Of a stretch of DNA of 7,827 nucleotides, positions 1 through 5,486 are shown piece by piece. The notes under the pieces are model-generated. The model saw only the letters and a program-made list of their open reading frames with translations, did not search any database and was not told the origin of the DNA. The position numbers and the translations under genes are program-made. Within the stretch, counting starts at the first letter, position 1; every line of letters begins with the position of its first letter. Location: assembly GCA_002473085.1 (NCBI GenBank), contig DKTP01000104.1, positions 2,653 to 10,479 on the forward strand. The letters are read 5' to 3'. This stretch comes from Anaerolineales bacterium UBA7227 (GTDB taxonomy: Bacteria; Chloroflexota; Anaerolineae; Anaerolineales; Villigracilaceae).

Positions 1-357
1 GTCGCCCGCCTCCAGCGCCGCGCGGACGTGGTCAATGGCGGGCTGCCCCGTGTCATAATTCACAGGCGAATTTTCAAAGATGACGTCTGCGGAGGAAAGG
101 CGAATCACGTCGAGGGAGTTTTTAACGGGGATGGCCGACAACGCCGAGATGGATCTCCCCTGCTCTGCCAGCGCGAGGGCCTGTTTTACGTTCAGCCCGT
201 TCGCGTTGACCGCGAAACCGTGCCTGCCCGTCGCGATCCCGGTGACGGAATAGGTAATCCCGTATTTGGATTCCAAAGCGCCATTTTTGCGCTCGAGCAG
301 GTTCGCGAGCGCGCGGGCTACGTTGCCAAAGCCGATGAAGCATAGTTTGAAGCGCAT
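1..357 (-). CDS. hom: Homoserine dehydrogenase, N-terminal part (cut by window edge)
   Basis: The first 119 codons of a gene that runs off the left edge; there is no stop within the window. The product would be the NAD(P)-binding part of homoserine dehydrogenase, which reduces aspartate semialdehyde to homoserine on the threonine/methionine route. Directly visible are a Rossmann nucleotide-binding start with the glycine motif GFGNVARAL at residues 9-17, and the segment DVIFENSPVNYDTGQPAIDH (91-110). That segment matches the family pattern of a Glu/Asn-bearing strand followed by TGxPAxxH, which precedes the catalytic half. The catalytic lysine/aspartate region lies outside the window. The ATG at 355-357 is chosen because the Rossmann strand begins immediately after it; no clear Shine-Dalgarno sequence precedes it, and the upstream 358-400 is AT-rich. 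It could be a related aspartate-semialdehyde-using dehydrogenase, but the motif fit favours hom. Confidence 0.8.
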   Translation of the reverse strand, partial: MRFKLCFIGFGNVARALANLLERKNGALESKYGITYSVTGIATGRHGFAVNANGLNVKQALALAEQGRSISALSAIPVKNSLDVIRLSSADVIFENSPVNYDTGQPAIDHVRAALEAGD

Positions 358-487
358 GGTTGTTTTTAGGTTGATTTAATAATTGTTTTTTGTTGTGTTA
401 TACTGGCTACACGCAAATCAGATTTTCCGAAATTCCGTCGCGGGGCTTTAGAGAATGGCCGCGCCGATGGCTGGAAACAGAGGATAT

Positions 488-507
488 CCCCGCCGTTTCC
501 GGCGGGG
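488..507 (-). terminator. Candidate hairpin terminator after the RAM-domain gene
   Basis: An 8-bp perfect GC stem (CCCCGCCG paired with CGGCGGGG) with a TTTC loop lies about 60 bp beyond the stop of the minus-strand RAM-domain gene. A second, bulged GC stem (526-535 with 553-564) overlaps that gene's stop codon. Neither is followed by a run of T on the minus strand, so this is not a textbook intrinsic terminator. It may act as a U-less terminator or as a 3' end stabiliser for the FNT-RAM transcript. Confidence 0.35.
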
Positions 508-565
508 TTGGAAAACTGCCTTACGGGACGGCCCCCGCTCCGCGTCGGGACAGGGGCCGCGTCCG

Positions 566-796
566 CTAAACGTCCACCGCGATGCAGGTCAGGGTCTGCT
601 CGACGCCGGGGATGGGCTGGATGGACGAGGCCGCGACCGCGCCGAGTTGCGAGATGTCGGCGGTATCCACGATCGCGACGGCGTCGTACGGGCCGAAGGT
701 CATGTGCGCTTCGACAACGCCTTCCACTTTGCGAAGCTGGCGCACCACCGCCTTGACCTCGCCGGAGCGTATCTTGATCAAAATATAGGCTTTCAT
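566..796 (-). CDS. Stand-alone Lrp/AsnC ligand-binding (RAM) domain protein
   Basis: A 76-residue protein made only of the effector-binding/dimerisation domain of Lrp/AsnC regulators (RAM or AsnC_trans_reg fold). The expected beta-alpha-beta-beta-alpha-beta order is visible: strand AYILIKI (3-9), helix EVKAVVRQLRKVEGV, strand with the family signature FGPYDAVAIVDT (34-45), helix DISQLGAVAASSI, and final strand TLTCIAV. There is no helix-turn-helix, so it cannot bind DNA alone. Such proteins usually assemble as dimers or higher oligomers and bind amino acids or similar small ligands. A good ribosome site (AGGAG, 5 nt spacing, 802-806) fixes the ATG at 796. It begins 35 bp after the FNT channel stop on the same strand, so the two are probably co-transcribed and the small protein may sense a metabolite linked to that transporter (inference). 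Confidence 0.85.
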   Translation of the reverse strand: MKAYILIKIRSGEVKAVVRQLRKVEGVVEAHMTFGPYDAVAIVDTADISQLGAVAASSIQPIPGVEQTLTCIAVDV

Positions 797-831
797 GGTT
801 TCTCCTTGATTGGTTCCAAAGTTCGGCGCGT

Positions 832-1719
832 TTAGCGGTCCTTGTTGTACAGAAAAACGAACCAGTAAACCGCCGCCACCAGCCCCGCCCCGCCGATGAT
901 ATTTCCAACGGTGACGGGGAGCAGATTGTTGAAAAAGAACGCGCTCCAGGTCAGGCTCTCGAGGCCAGAGACCTTGTCCGCAACGGCGGCTGTGAAGGCC
1001 GGGTCGAACATCCGAATGAACAGCGCGTACGGGATGAAGTACATGTTGGCGATGCTGTGTTCGAATCCCATCGCCACAAAAGCCGTGATTGGGAAAATAA
1101 TCGCCATGATCTTGTCCATGACGCTACGGGCGCTATACGTCAGCCAGACTGCCAGGCAGACCAGCGCGTTACACAAAATACCAAGCACGAGCGCCTGCCA
1201 AAAATCGAGGCTGGTTTTGCCAACCGCGATCTTTAGCGCGGCGACGCCGACCGAGCTGGCCCCGAACGTATATTGACGGCCCAGGAGCATCAGAATGGCC
1301 GTCCCGATCGCGCCGACAAAGTTCCCCGCATAGACGATGCCCCAGTTGCGCAGGAGGGCGCGGGTGGAAACTTTACGGCTCGCCCAGGCCATCACGATGA
1401 GATTGTTGCCCGTGAACAACTCGGCGCCGCCGACCACGACGAGAATCAGGCCGAGGCAGAAGACCAGCCCGGTGAGCAGGCGGTTTACTCCATAGGGCAG
1501 GTTTGCGCTGAAGGCTGCCGTCCCATCCGCCGCGGCGACAGACACGCCGCCGGCCGAAACCGTGGTGGCAAAGATGGCGCCCAGCGAGATGAACGCGCCC
1601 GCCAATATCGCCAGCGTAAACATCATAAGAGCCGGCATCTCGGCTTTGCGAACGCCGAGGTACTCCGCGCGTGTCGCCATTTCGCCCGGCAGCAACGCGT
1701 CAATCCGAATTTCACTCAT
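832..1719 (-). CDS. Formate/nitrite transporter (FNT family, FocA-like)
   Basis: A 295-residue pentameric-channel protein of the inner membrane that conducts formate or a similar small monovalent anion. Visible family features are six hydrophobic segments, AELFTGN (99-105), YAGNFVGA (130-137), NALVCLAVWLTYS (184-196), FEHSIANMYFIP (219-230) with the conserved pore histidine H221, and the last-helix signature NLLPVTVGNIIGG (265-277). From memory these segments match E. coli FocA closely, which favours formate over nitrite, but substrate cannot be proven from sequence. The start at 1719 is chosen over an in-frame ATG 13 codons upstream and one two codons upstream, because AGGAG (1728-1732) sits 8 nt before it. 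It precedes the RAM-domain gene in a likely two-gene operon. Supply or export of formate would connect with the Wood-Ljungdahl methyl branch implied by the acsAB genes on the other strand. Confidence 0.93.
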   Translation of the reverse strand: MSEIRIDALLPGEMATRAEYLGVRKAEMPALMMFTLAILAGAFISLGAIFATTVSAGGVSVAAADGTAAFSANLPYGVNRLLTGLVFCLGLILVVVGGAELFTGNNLIVMAWASRKVSTRALLRNWGIVYAGNFVGAIGTAILMLLGRQYTFGASSVGVAALKIAVGKTSLDFWQALVLGILCNALVCLAVWLTYSARSVMDKIMAIIFPITAFVAMGFEHSIANMYFIPYALFIRMFDPAFTAAVADKVSGLESLTWSAFFFNNLLPVTVGNIIGGAGLVAAVYWFVFLYNKDR

Positions 1720-1767
1720 AGACATTTCTCCTGTGTTTTTTTGACCTCTTGCAGGCAAAAGGCCTGA

Positions 1768-1786
1768 TATTCTTCGTTATTCTTCG
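1768..1786. repeat. Perfect 9-bp direct repeat at the CAP-LysM stop codon
   Basis: TATTCTTCG occurs at 1768-1776 and again at 1778-1786, a 10-bp period. On the minus strand it covers the last two codons and the stop of the CAP-LysM gene, so one copy is coding and the other is just outside. A slip between copies would alter only the 3' end. Likely a small duplication with no known function. Confidence 0.5.
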
Positions 1787-2775
1787 CGCTCCCGCGACTT
1801 TTCGCGGTTTCGACGCGCGCCGGCCGCGGTCATCCCGCCGGCGACGACGAGGGCGGCGACGACGATGATCCCCACCACGACGGCGCCGCTTCCGTCCGTG
1901 ACGGGAGCGGCCGGCGCGGGGGTGGCGGTCGGCGCGGGCGGGCTGGTGGCGGTGCGGAACACGAACGGGGTCGCGGTCGGGATGGGAGTCTCTGTGGACG
2001 TGGCCGACGGCGTCTGCGTGCTGGGCGCGCGGGCGACGATCAACGTGTTGCCCGGGTAGATCATCTCGTCGGCAAGGTTGTTGAGCGCCTTCAACTGCGC
2101 GATGGTGGTGCGATAAGCAATGGCGATGGACCAGAGCGTCTCGCCCGGCTGGACGAGGTGGCTGATCGAGCCGTCGGGTTTGGGCGTGTTCGGGACGACG
2201 ACAACGACGGTGGGCGTCCCGCCGCCGACGACATAAGTCGCGCCGGGAGCGGGCGTGGAGACACCCGTCCCGCCGCTTCCGCTCGGACAAGCCGCGTCCA
2301 GCACGTAGTAGGCCGTTCCCCCGCTGACGGTCACGCCCGCGCCGACTTCGCACAGATTGGGAGAAAGCAGGGTGTGCTGGTGGTCCGCGTCGGCCCACGC
2401 GGAAGACGAGACCAGGTCCCAGCCGGAAGCGTCGGGGCTGGCTGAGATAATGTTTTCAGAGCGGAAGACAAACCGGTAGCCGGCCGCGGTGAGGCGGTCG
2501 GAAAACGAGGTCCCGCCGGGGCCGGTGTGCGTCACCGAGCCGATGGAGGCCATGTATTCGGCCTGGGCTTGCGCCGTGCCCATCAAAATGGCGCTGACGG
2601 CATAGGCCGACAGGCCGTGTTGGGCGCGGTAACTGTTCACCGCGGCAATCAAGTCGCTGGCAGAAGCGAGGGACGGCCGAGGCAGCGATTCCGCCCGGGC
2701 CGGCGCGCCCCGCGCGAGGTCCGCGAACGAGGCGAGGATTAAAAGGAGGAGCGCGAGTCGGATTCGCAGGGTCAT
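1777..2775 (-). CDS. Secreted, membrane-anchored CAP (SCP/PR1-like) domain plus LysM protein
   Basis: A 332-residue extracellular protein. Order of parts: signal peptide (basic start, hydrophobic core about 7-20, small-residue region to about 28); CAP domain about 41-163; linker; one LysM peptidoglycan-binding domain 206-247 (starts HLVQPGETLWSIA, ends MIYPGNTLIV); a Thr/Pro/Ala-rich linker 250-292 with TPTATP-like units; one transmembrane helix about 297-316; and a short charged cytoplasmic tail (RRNREKSREREE). CAP hallmarks seen are H83 in THTG, SEN at 106-108, W127, H132 followed by LL, and E143 before GAG. These are the likely cavity residues of the fold; C142 and C163 could form a disulfide. 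The biochemical role of bacterial CAP domains is mostly unknown; LysM plus anchor places it at the cell wall. The gene lacks a ribosome site and seems to be leaderless. It lies 57 bp upstream of the FNT gene on the same strand. Confidence 0.88.
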   Translation of the reverse strand: MTLRIRLALLLLILASFADLARGAPARAESLPRPSLASASDLIAAVNSYRAQHGLSAYAVSAILMGTAQAQAEYMASIGSVTHTGPGGTSFSDRLTAAGYRFVFRSENIISASPDASGWDLVSSSAWADADHQHTLLSPNLCEVGAGVTVSGGTAYYVLDAACPSGSGGTGVSTPAPGATYVVGGGTPTVVVVVPNTPKPDGSISHLVQPGETLWSIAIAYRTTIAQLKALNNLADEMIYPGNTLIVARAPSTQTPSATSTETPIPTATPFVFRTATSPPAPTATPAPAAPVTDGSGAVVVGIIVVAALVVAGGMTAAGARRNREKSREREE

Positions 2776-2781
2776 ATAAAA

Positions 2782-2787
2782 ATTATA
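2782..2787 (-). promoter_or_regulatory. -10 box (TATAAT) for a leaderless CAP-LysM mRNA
   Basis: On the minus strand a perfect TATAAT consensus ends exactly 6 nt before the ATG of the CAP-LysM gene, so the A of ATG falls at the expected transcription start. There is no Shine-Dalgarno sequence in the upstream 30 nt. No good -35 hexamer is seen at 16-18 bp. This geometry is the signature of leaderless transcripts known from several bacterial phyla. The box is directly seen; its function is inferred. Confidence 0.55.
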
Positions 2788-2827
2788 CTTGGGTTCGGGT
2801 TTTTGCTGGAAACCCGTTCAGTCAATC

Positions 2828-2937
2828 CGTCTGACGTGAATTCTAATATCCAGCCCGCCTGCGGAGGGCTGTTTAAGGCATACATTCATCCTGCTTTCGG
2901 ATGATAATCCTCTTAACTTCGCGTGCGGGCGTCCCGC
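2828..2937. promoter_or_regulatory. Divergent intergenic control region with short palindromes
   Basis: The 240-bp space between the divergently read CAP-LysM gene and the acs-linked genes carries an odd palindrome CGTCTGACG (2828-2836), a hairpin of CAGCCC with GGGCTG (2851-2856 with 2866-2871, inner CC/GG pairs), and a short stem GCGGG/CCCGC (2925-2929 with 2933-2937). A TAGAAT sequence at 2944-2949 could be a plus-strand -10 box for the acs cluster, but no matching -35 is convincing. The palindromes may be operators or simply chance structures in GC-rich DNA. Confidence 0.3.
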
Positions 2938-3015
2938 TGGCGCTAGAATATATGAAAAGGCTCCCCTCCATTAGAGGTGTCTGTTGATTTAAGATTTGAC
3001 CACCAAGGAGGCAGC

Positions 3016-3405
3016 ATGGAGACCGTCATATTCGAAGCGCCCGCGTTGTACGGCGATCATCACGTCAGCGAGGCGCGCCGTATTTTGTTTGAAATGCCGG
3101 GGGTTGGCGAGGCATACGTATCCAGCGCGTTCCAGGTCATCGAAGTGACTTTCGATCCCGCCAGGATCAAGGCGGAGCAGATCGAAGCGCGCCTGCAGGA
3201 GGCCGGTTACCTGGGGGCGATTCGGACGCCGACGGAGGCGGGCATCGCGGCGCAGCAGGCCGGCGACGACGCGTTCTTCCGCCACACCGCCGTCTATGAG
3301 ACCGTCAAAGGCACGGTGGCGTTCGCCCAGCAGGTAGAGCGCGCGGCGCGTCCGCTCTGGCCCTGTCCGGGCATGGGCCCGGGCCAAATCATGGAAGAAG
3401 AATAG
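3016..3405 (+). CDS. HMA-like fold protein without CxxC, first gene of the CODH/ACS cluster
   Basis: A 129-residue protein. Residues 2-66 follow the heavy-metal-associated domain pattern: strand, loop, helix VSEARRILFEMPGV (17-30), strand EAYVSSAFQVIEVTFDPARI, helix KAEQIEARLQEAGYL. However, the metal-binding GMTCxxC loop is replaced by PALYGDHH (9-16), so soft-metal binding of the usual kind is lost. D14, H15 and H16 could offer another site (inference). The tail from about 70 is not recognised; it ends in a Pro/Gly-rich segment with the only cysteine, PLWPCPGMGPG (113-123). An AAGGAGG ribosome site (3005-3011) selects the ATG at 3016 over an in-frame GTG at 2977. It ends 9 bp before acsA, so co-expression is nearly certain. 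A role in nickel delivery, cluster insertion or CODH assembly is plausible but unproven. Confidence 0.75.
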   Translation: METVIFEAPALYGDHHVSEARRILFEMPGVGEAYVSSAFQVIEVTFDPARIKAEQIEARLQEAGYLGAIRTPTEAGIAAQQAGDDAFFRHTAVYETVKGTVAFAQQVERAARPLWPCPGMGPGQIMEEE

Positions 3406-3414
3406 AGGCGCGAG

Positions 3415-5415
3415 ATGGCAAAGAAGCGTGAAATCAATCAGTATTCCGCCGATCCCGCCGCGCGGCAGATGTTGATCCGCGCCGAGGAACTCGGCATCGG
3501 GACGGCGTTCACCCGCGCCGACGAAATGTTTCCCTGCAACATCGGCGACCGGGGGATGTGCTGCAAGAACTGCGGCATGGGGCCCTGCCGCCTCGTCAAG
3601 AGCGGCGACGTGGGCATCTGCGGCGCGACGCTGGACACGGTCCAGGCGCGCAATCTGACGCGCGCCATCGCGGCGGGCGCGGCGGCCCATTCCGATCACG
3701 GACGCGGCATGGCGATGACGCTCAAAGCCGCCGCCAACGGGAAGGCGGAAGGCTACGTTATCCGCGACATCGCAAAACTGCGCGCCGTCGCCGCGCTGTA
3801 CGACATCCCCGTCGAGGGACGCGCCCCCGAGGAGATCGCCAACGACCTGGCGGACCTGTATCTCGCCCAGTTCGGCCAGCAGGAGGGACGCGTGATTCTC
3901 ACCCGGCGCGCGCCCGCAAAGCGCATCCAACGCTGGGAGGAAACGGGCGTCATCCCGCGCGGCATAGACCGCGAAGTGGTGGAATGCCTGCACCGCACCC
4001 ACATCGGCGACGACCAGGACGCGGCGCATATCCTCCAGCACGCCGTCCGCACGGCGCTCGGCGACGGCTGGGGCGGGAGCCTGCTGGCTACCGACATTTC
4101 CGATATCCTCTTCGGCGCTCCGGCTCCCATTCTGGGACAGGCCAACCTGGGCGTATTAAAGGAAGACTATGTCAACGTGGTCGTGCATGGTCACGAGCCG
4201 ACTTTGAGCGAAGTGATCGTGGCCGCCTCGCAACTGCCCGATATCATCGAATACGCCAAAGCCGCCGGCGCCAGGGGCGTCAACCTTTCGGGCATCTGCT
4301 GTACGGCGAACGAAATTCTCATGCGCCAGGGCATCCCCGCGGCGGGCAACTTCCTCCAGCAGGAACTCGCCATATTGACCGGCGCGGTGGAGGCCATGAT
4401 CGTGGACGTGCAGTGCATCATGCAGGCGCTGGTGGGGCTGGCGTCCAACTTCCACACCAGGATCATCACGACCTCGCCCAAAGTGAAGATCAAGGGCGCA
4501 ACCCACATCGAATTCGACGAGGAGCACGCGCTGACCATCGCCAGGCAGATCCTGAAGGCCGCCATCGACAACTTCAAAAACCGCGGCCAGACGGCGATCC
4601 CGGACGTGCGCGAGGAACTCGTCCCCGGCTTCTCGCATGAATACATCAACTACATGCTGGGCGGTTCGTATCGAGCCTCCTTCCGCCCGCTGAACGACGC
4701 CATTATGAGCGGGCGCATCCGCGGCGTGGCGGCCATCGTCGGGTGCAACAACCCGCGCAGCCAGCACGATTACCTGCACACGTACGTCGCGCGCGAACTG
4801 CTTAAACAGGACGTGTTGATCGTCGAGACGGGCTGCGGGGCCATCGCCGCGGCCAAGCAGGGACTCCTCTTGGGCGAGGCCGGCTTGAGCGAGGTCGGAA
4901 GCGGGCTGCGCGAAATCTGCGAGACGGTCGGCATCCCGCCCATCCTGCACATGGGTTCGTGCGTGGACAATTCCCGCATCCTGACCGTGCTGACCCAGAT
5001 GGCGGCAGACGGCGGTCTCGGCGACGACATTGACCAGATCCCGGCCGTCGGTCTCGCGCCCGAATGGATGAGCGAAAAAGCGCTCTCGATCGGGACCTAC
5101 TGCGTGGCCTCCGGCGCGTACGTCATCTTTGGCGGCGCGTCGCCGGTCGGCGGCATGCCCGGCCGCGTGGACGACAGCGACATCGTCGCCAAATACATCA
5201 GCGAGGGCTGGGAGAAACTCTACGGCGGCAAGATGGAATTCATCCCCGACCCGGACCGAATGATCGCGGCCGCGCTGGCGCACATTGATAAAAAGCGCGC
5301 CGCGCTCGGCCTCCCCGCGTGGGAGGAGAACAAGTTCGGTCGCAGCGGCGACGCGGCGATGATGGAGCTCGAAGCGCTGCCGCTGGAAATGAAGCGAGAG
5401 GCGATCTACGGATAA
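3415..5415 (+). CDS. acsA: Anaerobic Ni,Fe carbon monoxide dehydrogenase catalytic subunit (CooS/AcsA)
   Basis: A 666-residue cytoplasmic enzyme that interconverts CO2 and CO at a Ni-Fe-S C-cluster; next to AcsB it would feed CO into the acetyl-CoA synthase. The N-terminus shows the D- and B-cluster cysteines in family spacing: C41 and C49 (shared D cluster at the dimer interface), then C50, C53, C58 and C69 (B cluster). Putative C-cluster ligands are all present: H260 (VHGHEP), C296 (GICCTANE), C334 (DVQCIM), C444 (VGCNNPR), C474 (TGCGA) and C516 (MGSCVDNS). The catalytic-site lysine in MSEKA (K555) and the proton-path histidines in AHSDHGR (H92, H95) are also there. Length fits acetogen AcsA/CooS (about 640-675). 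The ATG at 3415 has GAGG 6-7 nt upstream and follows the HMA-like gene by 9 bp. It could be called cooS, but the adjacent acsB favours the CODH/ACS form. Confidence 0.97.
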   Translation: MAKKREINQYSADPAARQMLIRAEELGIGTAFTRADEMFPCNIGDRGMCCKNCGMGPCRLVKSGDVGICGATLDTVQARNLTRAIAAGAAAHSDHGRGMAMTLKAAANGKAEGYVIRDIAKLRAVAALYDIPVEGRAPEEIANDLADLYLAQFGQQEGRVILTRRAPAKRIQRWEETGVIPRGIDREVVECLHRTHIGDDQDAAHILQHAVRTALGDGWGGSLLATDISDILFGAPAPILGQANLGVLKEDYVNVVVHGHEPTLSEVIVAASQLPDIIEYAKAAGARGVNLSGICCTANEILMRQGIPAAGNFLQQELAILTGAVEAMIVDVQCIMQALVGLASNFHTRIITTSPKVKIKGATHIEFDEEHALTIARQILKAAIDNFKNRGQTAIPDVREELVPGFSHEYINYMLGGSYRASFRPLNDAIMSGRIRGVAAIVGCNNPRSQHDYLHTYVARELLKQDVLIVETGCGAIAAAKQGLLLGEAGLSEVGSGLREICETVGIPPILHMGSCVDNSRILTVLTQMAADGGLGDDIDQIPAVGLAPEWMSEKALSIGTYCVASGAYVIFGGASPVGGMPGRVDDSDIVAKYISEGWEKLYGGKMEFIPDPDRMIAAALAHIDKKRAALGLPAWEENKFGRSGDAAMMELEALPLEMKREAIYG

Positions 5416-5424
5416 GCGGCGAAT

Positions 5425-5469
5425 GGTAATTGAAGATTGGCAATTACGAATCTCTGATCTCCAATTACC
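5425..5469 (+). repeat. Imperfect inverted repeat (hairpin) between acsA and acsB
   Basis: The arms 5425-5437 and 5457-5469 pair at 12 of 13 positions (GGTAATTG-A-AGAT against ATCT-C-CAATTACC), with a 19-nt loop. A further CAATTAC copy sits in the loop at 5441-5447. The tract is distinctly AT-rich between GC-rich genes. It lies 9 bp after the acsA stop and ends 6 nt before the GAGGAG ribosome site of acsB. In the transcript it would be a stem-loop able to affect mRNA processing or relative AcsA/AcsB output. It may also be a copy of a dispersed intergenic repeat. Confidence 0.6.
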
Positions 5470-5475
5470 AACCAC

Positions 5476-5481
5476 GAGGAG
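5476..5481 (+). promoter_or_regulatory. Ribosome binding site that fixes the acsB start
   Basis: GAGGAG stands 5 nt before the ATG at 5487. This decides against the in-frame ATG at 5430, whose 19 extra codons would only translate the AT-rich hairpin. Confidence 0.75.
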
Positions 5482-5486
5482 ACATT

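Noticed and set aside
1752..1766. Small hairpin CAGGC/GCCTG between the CAP-LysM and FNT genes as a terminator
   Set aside because: Only 5 bp of stem and no T-run on the minus strand, so termination between the genes is not supported.
1273..2398. Alternative frames over the FNT and CAP-LysM genes (plus strand 1273-1767; minus strand 1712-2398)
   Set aside because: The real frames have clear transmembrane, CAP and LysM signatures. The alternatives are Arg/Gly/His-rich out-of-frame readings.
2977..3015. GTG start adding 13 residues to the HMA-like protein
   Set aside because: The AAGGAGG site lies inside this extension, immediately before the ATG at 3016, and the fold begins right after that ATG.
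3352..3384. Resemblance of the CPGMGPG tail of the HMA-like protein to the CGMGPC cluster motif of AcsA
   Set aside because: The match is short and Gly/Pro-rich and lacks the flanking cysteines needed for a cluster, so it is most likely coincidence.
2989..4041. 350-codon minus-strand open frame over the HMA-like gene and the start of acsA
   Set aside because: It is antisense to two well-supported genes. Its composition (rich in Arg, Ala, Gly, Asp and His, with no recognisable domain) is typical of reverse-strand reading of GC-rich coding DNA.
4156..5475. 439-codon minus-strand open frame over acsA
   Set aside because: Fully antisense to acsA, low-complexity His/Asp/Arg/Ala composition, no motif, and no credible ribosome site.
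5430..5486. Upstream in-frame ATG adding 19 residues to AcsB
   Set aside because: It would translate the AT-rich hairpin, has no ribosome site of its own, and the ATG at 5487 has GAGGAG at ideal spacing.
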